Positions 33,111-45,296 of a stretch of 64,000 bases of DNA are shown piece after piece. The stretch covers positions 23,740,905 through 23,804,904 of the forward strand of contig NC_060901.1 of assembly GCF_014805685.1 (NCBI RefSeq). Reading direction: 5' to 3'. Each line of letters opens with the position of its first letter. The stretch's first letter is position 1. This stretch comes from Silurus meridionalis. Taxonomy: Eukaryota > Chordata > Actinopteri > Siluriformes > Siluridae. The translations under genes and the position numbers were made by a program. The notes below the pieces were generated by a model. It had not been told where the DNA came from and ran no database searches. It worked only from the letters and a program-made list of their open reading frames with translations.

Positions 33111-34195
33111 ATGTATATATTTAAGACCCTCTTGTTTGAAGACTCGGACATTCCGACATTATATGGAAGTTCATTCCACCATTTTTGGTGCCAGAATAGG
33201 GAAGATTCTGGAAGCGTGTCCAGTCTTGAGATGACAAGTACCTGAGTGGCCTGTGGAGACAGAAACAGACAAGTGTGAAGAAATGAATAGTTGCTTGTCT
33301 GTGGTTGTACACAAGATCTTGACATGGAGAATCAACAGCAGTTCAGTTATAAACGTGGGGAAAATACTATGGATTGTCATGATGGGACAAATATATTTGT
33401 TGATTTCTTCACAGTAAGAGGGACATGTTATTTGCAGCCATTCATAGATTTGACTTAACATTTACTAGCTGACATAGATACTCCCTCAGAGTGGAAACGA
33501 GAAGATCAGTGTGTTGTTTTGAGTCTGAAACGATCGCGTTACCGAAAGCTGACCCTCCCTCTGGACCGATGTCCATTGTAAGACGTTACCTGGGTTTATT
33601 TTCCCAAGAAAAACATTACACACGTTTTTTTCACTGTTTTTTTGTCCAATCAGAAATGAGTAATCGTCGTTGCACAAGCGTTTAAAATAACATCGTTTCT
33701 GGAATACACCCTACTTTTGATTGATGGCGAGATATAATGGAAGGTTCGCAGATCTACGAGAAATGAACGAGGTCTAACTTCATGCTCATAGCTGCTTGTG
33801 AAATTGCTGACCTCATCACTGCACCATGTGTGTCTACTGCCTGTGTCACTTCACACCATCTCAGACACGGTTTCTCATGCACGTGAGGGTCATTGCTCAG
33901 TATGTGCACTCATCTTCAGAAAACATATGTAGCAGGTTATAGAGGGAGAGAGCGAGAGGAGGGAAAGAAAGCCTTGGGGTTGTAACAGACAGCAAGACAA
34001 TTATTTTTTTTACATTCAGGAAAAACCTGTTATTCTATAGGGTGTGGAAAATCCAAATCGCTTGGTTTTTTTTTACACAGATGTTCGAATCTTTTTCTTC
34101 TTCTGATTTCACTTCTCATCTAATAGGAGATTAAAAAGCTCTACAGCCATAGACATGTTCAGCTTTATTTGTTTGAATATTTGACTGCCAAATCA
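33110..34195. other. Intergenic, nothing recognised
   Basis: Short ORFs without any resemblance to known proteins. Confidence 0.4.
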
Positions 34196-34198
34196 CTG

Positions 34199-34199
<1 letters not shown>

Positions 34200-34238
<39 letters not shown>
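34200..34238. repeat. (CA)n microsatellite
   Basis: About 19 CA units. Confidence 0.95.
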
Positions 34239-34239
<1 letters not shown>

Positions 34240-36170
34240 GCCTAGTGAATATAGAATGCAATGCATCATGCTAACTGTCAGTTGAACAAATATGTTTTGC
34301 TTTTTTTTTTTTGCCATCAATGTGAGCTTGCCAATAGAAAATGACTGACAATAGTATCTTTGGTAGTGTATGTAAAAAGTATACAGCCCCTTTTTATTAT
34401 TGGATTGAGGTATTTTTATAAAAGGGTGCCATCTAGTGGCTGGAAACTGCATTGCACTCCTAAATTGTGACGTAATTTCGCTTTAAAGCTGTTGTGTGCA
34501 TCGTTTTATCGTGTTTAGTGTGTTTATATACTTTTTGTATTTAAAAAAAGGGTATTATTATATTAATATATTGTGATTTGTCCATTTCAGTAACCAAGCA
34601 CAGGGTATAATACACTTGCAGGAGAGTGTGATCACGTGATTGTATTTCTTTGTCTCTATTGGAAGCTCCAATGCCCATTTAATAATATTAAAAAGTTTAC
34701 TTTCCATCATGCCTTTTTTTTTTTTTTTTTTTACATTTCAAAAAGCCATCATGAGAAGATACATCTTAGGTGAACACTGCCATGTAAAAACAAACCATTT
34801 CACGGTGCCTCATAATTCACATAATAATTCAATAAACCTGCCCATTTGTTTATTATTGTTGTTTGACATCTGCCTCACAGTATCATGTCTTCTCAGATGT
34901 GTTCTTTTCTGCTCACCGTGGCTGTAAAAGGTGACTATTTGACCAGTGGAGAGCAATAGATTCCACACCTAGGTCTTCAGTGGTGTCCTAGCTCAAACAA
35001 TCCACCTCTCAATGGCATCATTATGATGTGGTAGAAACCATCAATATTAGAAAAACACAGTGTCACAGACAGGAATCTCATACAGTGAGAATGAATGTCA
35101 TTACTCAAGCAAGAAACCCAATGAACACAATTCAACACCTTTCACTGGAGTCACAGCTGCAATACATCATCTCTAGGAGAAGCAATATTACCCTCATAAA
35201 ATATTTTCCCTGCATTTCTGTACATTTTTTGGTGCATTGTGGTTTTCCCAGGGATCTGAAAAGAAAAGCTAAAGCTGCGTTTGTGCAGTTTGCTACAGAT
35301 GCGGTTTGCTGACTCCGACTAGTGCGCTCTATGACCAGCCAATCAAAGGACTTGAAATTGCTGACGTGATTGTACGCCTTCTAGAAGGCCCCAGAGTGGC
35401 CAAATTGCAATCTAACTGGGTAAAGCAACAGCCTGCAGTGTTTACTGTAAAGGCTCAAGGCAGATACAATTGACCACCCCAGCAACATGTGATGTGATGG
35501 CTGAAATCTGATTGGATAGAAACTCCAACCAAAACTTCCTTCAAGGAGCGGTGGGTATAAGAGAAACGCAATAAAATGCAGAGAAGGGACTATTGGGAAT
35601 AATTTAATGCATAAAAGAATATATCAAATTGCAAGTCAGTGATTTTAGACCAGCAGAAAAGGTCTTTTCTGGTCCCGAAAGCCCCCCACCAATCTTATTT
35701 AATTTACTGTAGCCTTCTTGTTTAGCCAAAAACAGTCTGGCCCATCAACTCTGACCTCTTCTGCACCTCCTTCACAGAACTGGCACTTGCTAGATGTTTT
35801 TACTTTTCCTGTTTGCACCATGATATTGAAACTAGTAACATTCACAAGAGATCCGCCAGAGAGCATCTACTCTGGGTTACTGTTCAGAAGTTCAGGGGTT
35901 CATGCAAAAGTACCACCAAGCTGCCACTCCTGGGTCCTTCAACCATCTATGCTCCAGGGGTGCTGTATCCTGACCCTGTGCCTTCTAACATATGATATGC
36001 GAAGATGGCATTTTACTGTCCTGAAATGCACATGAGCTTGCAGAAGGTTGTGAGTTCGAATCTCAGCACTGGTATGCAACTGTTTAAAGGGCTCTAGATA
36101 AGGATGTCTGGTAAATGAGGGTTTTTTTTAAAGAAATGTGTATATAACCAATATTTTATATGCGGATTGA
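34240..36170. other. Intergenic, nothing recognised
   Basis: Only short weak ORFs and a poly-T run at about 34710-34732. The 105-codon frame at 35718-36035 has no visible domain or splice context. Confidence 0.4.
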
Positions 36171-36600
36171 TTTCTCCTTCGCTAAACCCTTTCTCGAGTC
36201 CTGAAACTTTGCATAGAATACGGATTAACATGGCAGAGGTAGAGCTGTAACTTCATTTGGTTTTTCTTCCCGCATTACAAAGGCGTGTCTTTTTAGGTGG
36301 GAGAACTTGCACAATTGGTGGCTGACTAAATACTTTTTTGCCCCACTGTATGATGTTTTGCAATTCACTATGGTGCAGATCGTTTTCTTTGATTTTTTGG
36401 TTCAGACAGACAGCAAATCAACAATTCATGCACGGCTCATTTTTTTTTTTCATTGCATTGTATCGAATTGAATCGCATCGTCGAAATAGAAGTGAATCGT
36501 ATCAAATCGCACCTGTAGCTGCTTCATATGTACTGTATCTTTGATGTATTGAATGCAAATCGCATTGGCCTCAGTTATGGAGATGCACATCTATAGTATA
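36171..36600 (+). repeat. Repeat family B, copy 2, split by a transposon end
   Basis: 36171-36290 and 36455-36600 match the two halves of 56185-56640. Between them lies a Tc1/hAT-type end (gctgactaaatacttttttg, ccccactgta). Confidence 0.5.
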
Positions 36601-37040
36601 TAACCATTATATCAAGTATATAAGAAATGATGTCCTGTTTCTCTTGAAGTGAGTAGCTTTTGCTCGTTTGCCTTCAGACCTATTAGATTAGATTAGATTA
36701 GATCCACTTTATTTTAATTGAGCAGAGGTACACAAAACTAAGAATAATGTTGGAGATGGAGACCAGTAAAGAGCAACCTGATATGCATATGCAATGCTAT
36801 TGACTATTGAAATGTAAGGCATAATAATAAATGCCATGATGCATGTAGATGAGTCACGAGACATGCGTCAATGTAATGCAGAAAGCAGAGGTGCAGAACG
36901 GTAGTGAAGATCATTGAAGCGACTGGAGTCCAGGAAACATTAATACAAATCAATATACGTTGCATGTAGGAGTAGTGGAAGACTAGAGGTCAGACTATGC
37001 AGGGCTGTAAGTTGAAGGTGCAGTATGTAAAATTAAAGGT

Positions 37041-37315
37041 AACTTGATTTGTGGGTTTTATCCAAAGTATAAAAAGATTGAGATGGTTTGGACATGTGCA
37101 GAGGAGGGACATGAGTTATATCAGTAGGAGAATGCTGAGGATGGAGGCACCAGGAAGGAGGAAAAGAGGAAGGCCAAGGAGGAGGTTTATGGATGTGGTG
37201 AGGGAAGACATGCAGGTAGTTGGTGTGAAAGAGGCAGATGTAGAGGACAGGGGGGTATGGAGACGGATGATCCGCTGTGGTGAGCCCTAATGGGAGCAGC
37301 CGAAAGAAAATCCAA
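37041..37315 (+). mobile_element. LINE ORF2 C-terminal end, still open
   Basis: An uninterrupted frame of 79 codons reads KRLRWFGHVQRRDMSYISRR, then PGRRKRGRPRRRFMDVV and ends in a stop. This is the familiar end of fish non-LTR retrotransposon ORF2. The 5' part is missing. Confidence 0.8.
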
Positions 37316-37829
37316 AGTATAAAAAGTCAGTGAGAAAATCTGTTTGGAGGAGAAACTTCTGGTCCAGAGACCCTTAAGCAAGCAAACAAATAATATTGAT
37401 CGTACCTAGTGTGCCTTTAAATTGGTGCTTAATCCCAACCAGACCCCTGCCAGATCATTTCCAATACCCAGCCTACAGGATCTAGTGTGGGCTGTAGACC
37501 ACCCTATTGGAGGGCAACTGGAGAATAAATAATAAATAAATGAATAAATAAATAATAATTCATAATACATATTTTTGAGCATGTTGGATGTTTATGCAAG
37601 TAAAAAAAAAATAATAACAATAACATCTACTGCACCTTTAATTGAAAGGAGATGAATACGCATGTGAAAACACAGGGAGATTTGGATGTGTGTTGAGTTG
37701 TGGGTTCTAGTCCCTGATAGATCCACCCCTGCTGGAGATCTGCTGTTAGATCACATCGTGCATCTGTTCATTAAATGTTGTTTTGGACATTTTTTTCGGG
37801 GTGTAAACTTCTCTCATTGTTTCACAACA

Positions 37830-38547
37830 GGAACGCGGGGGAAGCGGCCGCACAAAGCTTCTTTGTTGCACCGGGATCCAATGGCACGCCGCGAGTGGAT
37901 CGCCATGAGCGTCTGGACCAATCAGAGGGCGCGTCGAGCCAGAGGAGGAAAAAAAGAAAAAAAAAAGAAAGGCGTTTCATTTTGGGATGCTGCGAGCGTG
38001 CGCGCGCGCTACACCGACCCCCTGCGCGAGGAGGAATTGATCCAAAAAAAAGGGGAAGAAAGAAAGAAAGAAAGGGAAATGGTCGCGTGAGCAATCAAAC
38101 CCCCTTGATCGAGTGAAGTACCGATGGATGCGATCCCGCATCTACCAAACGGAAACGCAGAGATCTACTAACGCGCTCCGGATCCTAAAGCACAATGTAA
38201 CATTTACCGGGGGGTAAAAATCAGAATCAGGGATGGGTACCGGGACCACGCCTGCCCGAGATCTGCGCATAAACAGGTATGTTACCTGTAGACCTCCTGG
38301 GTTTAAGGATCACCAGTGCATGCAGTGGAAGGATCCTGCGATGGCATGATCACCTGGAGGATCCACGGATGACATACAGCACGGCCGCATCTCTCCTCAT
38401 TCAGACTATAAACCAAACCGGTTTCTAAACTGGATTTCATCTAGTTTGGGATCAGGGGGGGATTATTTTTATTGCATTGGATCTCCAGACAAAGAGTGTC
38501 AACCTCCAAGAATAGATTGGATGTAAGGACGAGGAGGAAACACCGTT
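37830..38547 (+). promoter_or_regulatory. CpG-rich 5' flank of slc22a23
   Basis: The stretch from about 37830 to 38200 is visibly richer in CG dinucleotides than its AT-rich surroundings, with GCGCGC and CGGCCGC clusters, and the CG-rich character continues into exon 1. Likely a CpG-island promoter and 5' UTR; the start site is not determined. Confidence 0.45.
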
Positions 38548-38961
38548 ATGGCCTCTCTTCGCTTGCAAGGACTGGAGCAGCTCCCTGAGAACGGCAGTGT
38601 TTCACGGATTTCGGAACCCCAGGTCCCCCCGAAGCTTCTGTCTCAGGTGGACACCGCCGTGCTGCCCTTCCTTGGAGGCTTCGGTCGCTTCCAGAAGCGG
38701 CTGGTGGCTCTGACCTGGCTGCCAGCGTTGCTCATCGCATTCGGCCAGTTCTCGGATTCGTTCCTCCTCGCGCAGCCCGAGAGCGTGTGCGATCAGACAG
38801 GGAACGCGAGCAGCGGCGCGGGCGCGAGCGTGAGCGCGAGCTCCTGGCCGCCGGGTCTGCTCGTGAACGCGACACGCGCCGAGAGCGCCAGCGCGCGGTG
38901 CAAATGCGCCGAACCGAGATTCGAGCTCCAGCTAGGACTGCAGCAGAATGTGGTCACCAAG
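38548..38961 (+). CDS. slc22a23: slc22a23 coding exon 1
   Basis: Residues 1-138: soluble N-terminus, VLPFLGGFG, first membrane segment TWLPALLIAFGQFSDSF, and a Ser/Ala/Gly-rich extracellular loop with N-glycosylation sequons. GC-rich. Start ATG is in CCGTTATGG context. Donor AAG|GTGAGT. Weakest point is the exact start, as the N-terminus is not conserved. Confidence 0.92.
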
Positions 38962-41900
38962 GTGAGTATCAGGTTTGGAGGGGTGGAGAAGAAACATCCA
39001 AGAATGCTGCAGATCTTCTCGGATGTCTCTTTGCATGGGCATATATTCTGCATCAATGTTTCCACATTGAAGTGGTGATGCAATGACCTGGATTCCACAG
39101 GATGATCTGATTCGAGATTTTTTTTTTTTTTGCAGGACTGTTTTAGGTGCCATTAAAATTTGTTCTTGTTTGAGGAAGACCAGCTGACAGTCTGGTTAAG
39201 TCAGAAGGTGCAGGCAGGGGGCTGATAAAGAGGTCTAGGGGTGTTCCACATCCTAATCTGGGACAGATAAGTCCTCGGACAGGCAAACCCAGGCGTATAT
39301 CTATACATTATGTTTTTTCAGCAGACAGTTGCTTCGAGATTAGGATGTCCTACATGACCAGGGTTGGTTTTCACACACGTGTAATGCAGAAAAACATATG
39401 TAAACAAGCTGGGATATCCAAACTAGGGTCCATGTTGACCTTTTGATTCGGCCCAGTATATGAGTTCTCATATTTGAGAAGAGGTCATTGACACGTCTTC
39501 ATTTCTGGAAGTCAGCTGCAACTCAATTTGGGAAAAACTTGGGTGAACTTATTGATATTACAAGCACATGGAAAGCTGTATTAAGCATTGCATGCAATTG
39601 TATTGTAAATGGAGATGTTTCTATGCTTTCATTACGTAATGCATTTAATTGAACTAGAAGATTCATCAGTTGAGCAGTTTTCCAATCATTTCTAAATATT
39701 ATGAATTCATAAATGAAGGAGAATCATGGCAATATAATACAGTTTGGTGTAATGCAACAATCCTACAGCTCTCAATCGGGTTTGATTTTTTGAGCCCTTC
39801 ATAGGAAAAAGTTTGGGCACCTACAGTATGTTCTAGATGATAAACCCAGGCCTGTTATTGCTATGAGTATTTGGACCACCAATCTATACTCTGTTCTTTA
39901 TTTCCATACTGGAGTTATGAGTCTGGTGTTGGTCATTGGTTGGTTTCATGATTGAGTAGAAGCCTAGAAGATCATAAGGAAAAAAAAAAGGAAATGCAAA
40001 AAGGCCATGTTTAAATTTTTGGTAGAACAAGGTGAAACCAAAACCCCCAATTGAATGCCAGGTATATGGTATTAATGAAAAGAAACGCAGCTTGCCATTT
40101 TAAAGTGCATGGCATTTCATCTCTGACACTGGAGACTCCTTTATAAAAAAGCTGAAGAAGTGTTTCATCAAATAGGCATGTTCTTCATCTCGGTTCTCAA
40201 TGTGGTGCCTCCGATTTATTACTACTGAAAAATTCGAATCTAGAACGAAATATGAAGAAGTTTGAACAGTTTTGTCACGGATGTAATTGGTGTATGATTT
40301 CTCCACAGTGGCAGCTGGTGTGTGATGATGAATGGAAAGTCCACATTGCCAAGTTCTCATTGTTGGTGGGCTCCATATTTGGTTACCTGTTGATGGGGGC
40401 TATGGCGGACTGGTAAGCTTCTAACCTCCTGATGTTTCTCACAGGTTCTCAATTCTTTCTATTTTTCCTGCTTCAACTCTTGGGCTAGGTGAGAAAATTC
40501 CTGTGTAGGTTATAAATCTTGTCTTTGCACTGTAGTGTAGGACATCATATGGATAATGAAGGTAAAGTGCTGATCTAAAGTGTGACCTTTTTAAGTTTGG
40601 CTCATTGCCTTTAGCTACTTCCTGCATGGCAGAATCCTTGGATCCTGTGCACTCGTTTTATCCGATCATCCTGCTTTGCCTTGCTCAGACTCTGTCAGTG
40701 CTTTCCTTCTAAATGGAGAAGAATCCCAACATGTGATCACTGCAACCAAACATGACCAAACCTACTAATGGACTGCAATATACTTAACAACACACAGCAG
40801 CTTTTTTACTCAGAAAGCATTTATAGAATTCTTACGGAGTGTTAAAATAAAGGACTCCATCTAACTACTGGTTTTTGCCACATTGTCGTAATGTGCCATT
40901 TCTTCTACCTAGTATGACCAATAGTTTGTGGACACCTGATCATTACACTCCTATGTGGTCAAGATTTATTCATCCTTTATAGTTATAATAAGCTCAGTTC
41001 TTCTGAGAGGGCTCTCCATCCAAATTCTTCACCAGATTTTGGAACATGGCTGCAGGGATCGTTGTGATCGTTGAGCCACTTGCGCATTACTGTATGTTAA
41101 AGGAGGAGGTCTGTGTTCCGGTTCATCTCAGAAGTGTTCAGTGGGGTTAAGACAGGGTTTCGTGTAGGATACTATGTCTTTAAGGAGCTCGCTTTGTGAT
41201 GCTGAAACAGACTTGGACATCTGGGTACTTTCGGTGAAGGGAAATTTCAGTGCTACAAAGACATATAGTTTATAGGTGGCAAGGAAAAACTCCCTGAAAT
41301 GGTATGAGGAAGACCCAGGCTTAAAAGGGAACTCATCCTCATCTGGGTGACACCAAGCATCCATTCATTATAGTTCCTTCCAGAGGTTATCAGCTGTTTA
41401 CTGATTGACACATGAACGCAAAACTGTTTGTGTCTATTGCATCCCTAAGCTATTGTAGAAAATTGTATATATTAGTTACAGTCAAAATGCATCTTCATGG
41501 TTCTTGCGTTTAACCCTCCGCAGTAACCTCATTGATCTTTATGCTGCTCATGTGGAATCCTCAGCAGCAGTTTTCCAGTTGAAGGGAACTCCATCCAATA
41601 GAAGGGCATCAGGGTGAATCAGGGTGAATCAGGCAGGTCTGGAGAGCAGAAAGGGGACAGAATTACTTTCAATTGTGTGGCAACTCCTAACAGTTTGGGG
41701 AAAAACTAGTAATGAGTGTAACGACCAGGTGTCCACAAACTTTTGGCTAAATAATGCGCTTGTACAGGCTACAAGAAAAATTATAAAATGCATGCATGGT
41801 TAGATGATCGTTGTCAGTGGAGTCTCGCACTGATAAGGCGTTTTCCAGATATCCATATAATGGAGTTTACCGATATCGATAGCGAGGTTGGAGCGTACTA

Positions 41901-44900
41901 ATGATTAACCGATAACGATTAATCAACCGATTAAAATAGATATTGGATAAAAATAAATAAACAAATATAACACGCCATGTAAAATAGTACTGTACTTCAT
42001 TGCAAAAAAAATTGAACAGTACTGAATCATGAATATATCCTAAATGAAATAAATTTGAATATATTAATTATATTATTAAATATTGCAAAAAATAAGTCGC
42101 ATTCAAACTGAATCAAAATGTAACACTGCAGATAAATAACAGTTCAAATAAATAGCATGTGGCATCAGTGATTCGCCTCTAGAGGCCGCTGTCATACTGT
42201 ATAACGCAACCCGGAAAAACTACCGGTGCAGATTGTTACACCCACACACATACTTTTATATATATATATATGTGTATATATATAAATAGTGTGTATTATA
42301 TATTTTTAAAATTATTTACATCACAGAGCTCTCAATCGCTAAAAGGTTGGAGACCCCTTGGCTGGTGTAAGTGGGGAAAAGATCGAAATATCTTACGTTA
42401 AACAAGAAGAGAAAATTATATTTCTGGTTTAAATCAGGAATTCTTTAATAGCTAAAAAGTTGCTTCTGAAAAGCCGACTTTTTTTTTTTTTTTACACAGC
42501 TAGGCGTAGTAGAAAATTTGGTTCACGGCCGGTTGGTTCAGGATGATAATACATATAGTGACAGGAATTTAGATCAGTAGGAAGCTTTGTTGATGCAATT
42601 GACTGTCCACTGGCAAATGTAGTTCTTTCTATAGATTTATTTGCTCCCAACACACCCTGCCTAAGGGCTTCATTAGTCCTGGGCAGGAAAAATTGTTAAA
42701 AAAAGGTTGCTGAGCTGAGAAACCTTAGATTACTAAGGCATTTGGACTGACATTCAGAAATAAAGGAATGCATGGGAACAGATGGTAACCCGGACCAAGC
42801 TGACAACCGTCAACCATCTATTTGTGTTTAAAGTTTAGTATTAAATACATTGAGACTTTTACAGAATTGTTAGGAAAGAATGTTGGGTTTTTGGGCTTGT
42901 TAAAGGAGAGAAGGATATGAAGGAGATTTGAGAGTAAAAAGAGCCTTTACACTGGGTAACCTGGTGTTGCTGCGTTATATATTGTCCTGAAAAAAGTCAT
43001 AAGCCGGCTGTGACTCATGACATTTGTGTACCGATTACATTTGAACTGTAGTCTGAACTATTTCTAGCTCCACCCGGAAGTAGAGGAAGTTGCTGGGGAT
43101 TTCACTATGATTTTGTCATACGTGTTTGAGCAATAAAGAGAGATGCTTTACAATAAAGCAAAGAACTATTGCTTCAGGAAGATGGAGAATGAAAGGATTA
43201 ATCCTTTATTCATTCGTTCACTCTGGTGTCTGTGAAATCGGTTGGTTCTTGCTATTTCTTTGTGTTTTGGTCTTCGAAAACCTTCAAATTAACTTTTAAT
43301 GTGATCTAAATGTAGAAAGGCATGATGATTTGGCTTTCTTAAGTTATGGACTATCTTTTCTTTAGGATTTTCATGGATGAATATCAGGGTCATAATTATT
43401 ATAGGGGGAAAAAAAGCCAACGGTTTTGGTCTCATTTACTTCCGGTTTTAATCTAAATACAGATGTGGATATTTGAAGCACTCAATAGATACAACTATAG
43501 AAATTGCCATTACACAACTAATCACCACTGATAACTTCAGACTCGAGCACTTTTTCAGTAGACATTACTCCTCAAATCTTCTCAACTATCTTAAAACACC
43601 TAGCATCTTAAATGTTCAACTCCGTTAGCATGAATTGACTAGCTGGAGTTGGTGCCAAAGGAGCTTAAACAAAGTATTGACTCTTGTTTTTTTCCCTTTT
43701 TTTAAATAAATTTGCAAAGATTTTAAACACACATTTCACGTTGTCATTATTGGGTATATTTTGTAGAAATTTGAGGAGATTAACACATTGAATGGAGCTC
43801 ATTTTGTGACCGGTTTGGGCCTCGTTGTTCCATTGAAGAGGAATCAATTGCAATGGTGCAGCTTTTAACAGCATTGTAGACAATTGTGTGCTTCCACCAT
43901 AACTGTGTTTGGCATCAGACTGATGGTCAGGTGACCATGAACATTTGGCAAAATGGGATTTTGGTGGTCCAGCAGGAGACTGTAGAGAACTGGCGTGTTT
44001 AATAAGAACACAGCAATATTGAGGTATAGAATCAGCAAGTAAAAGGATTCATGAAGAAGAGAATGTTATTACCTCGATACGGATGCAGATATATTTAGTT
44101 TAACCTTCAATATATGTGGTATCTCACGAAAGTGAGTGCACCCCTCACATTTCAGCAGCCTTTTTCGCATCTTCTCAAGGGACAATACTATAGAAATGAA
44201 TCCATTATTGTGTAATCAACTTGCAACTAAATTAAGGGATAACAGCTGTACATGCAAAGCCACTTGTCCTATTCCTCATGGGGTTTTTTTTCTTCAGCTT
44301 GACAGGACCACAAATTTGTGTATCGTGCATTAGAAGTTAAAATGTGGTGTTCCGACCACGGGATGTTCAACATGGCAATAACTTTTGATACTTCAATTTT
44401 GTAATTTTTTTATTTTGCATTCTTTTTTTTCCGTTTTACCTAAAAAATGTGCGACTGGAAGCGTCTATTACCAAAACAAATTCCTTGTAAGTGCAAAAAT
44501 TCTTGGCAAATAAAGCTCTTTCTGATTTTGATTCTACCTCATGGTAAAGACTCTCTGAGGATTTCAGAATTAGAATGGTTGCTGTCCACAAAGCTGGCCG
44601 AAGCTATAAGAAGATCTGTAACACCCTGAAACCCAGAGTTGCACTTCTGAGAGATACTGTAACTCCGTAGTCTTCAATAATAGATATGTACAGGCTTGTA
44701 GGTTAATGCATGTATGTTAACTTTTGAACGTAGCAGGTAAATGTGCCCAGATTTGAGTCAAGTGTTAGTTACACAACTCTTTGTCTTTCTCTTTACCTAT
44801 CTCTTTCCCTCTCAGGATAGGTCGTATTCCGGTGCTGCTTGTGTCGGTGTTGTCTGTGCTCGTGTTTGGCTTGTGTGTGGCCTTCTCTGTGGACATGGCC

Positions 44901-45229
44901 ATGTTTAGTACTCTACGCTTCTTTCAGGGCTTTTGCCTTGCTTCGATCAGAGTCTCCCTCTATGTGCTGAGTAAGTTTCTTTTTTTCTCACTTTTCTTCC
45001 TTCACACTTAGACTAAGGGTTGGGATCTGCTTCAAAACAGCTTCTTGTATCGCCAGGGTTGCGCTCTGCTGCAAACATTTTCTCCTTATTGTGTTCAGAT
45101 TGTGTAGATCAAATCAAATCTAGACAAGTCCAGGTTTAGTTGTACTTTTCTGCTTGCTATTGGGTCTGTCTTTGATTTATTTCAATATATTTGATTTTAT
45201 ACATTTTAAAATATCTGAATATACCTGTG

Positions 45230-45296
<67 letters not shown>

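Noticed and set aside
36668..36698. CRISPR-like short repeats
   Set aside because: Simple (ATTAG)n repeat without spacers; eukaryotic sequence.
37822..38094. 90-codon minus-strand ORF upstream of slc22a23
   Set aside because: Low-complexity GC-rich and purine-rich sequence read in reverse; no homology or splice signals.
37686..38116. Two overlapping plus-strand ORFs of 134 and 113 codons
   Set aside because: Lys/Arg/Glu-rich low complexity in the CpG-rich 5' flank; no resemblance to slc22a23 or any family.
38793..39098. Minus-strand ORF over slc22a23 exon 1
   Set aside because: Antisense shadow; the plus frame carries the conserved protein.
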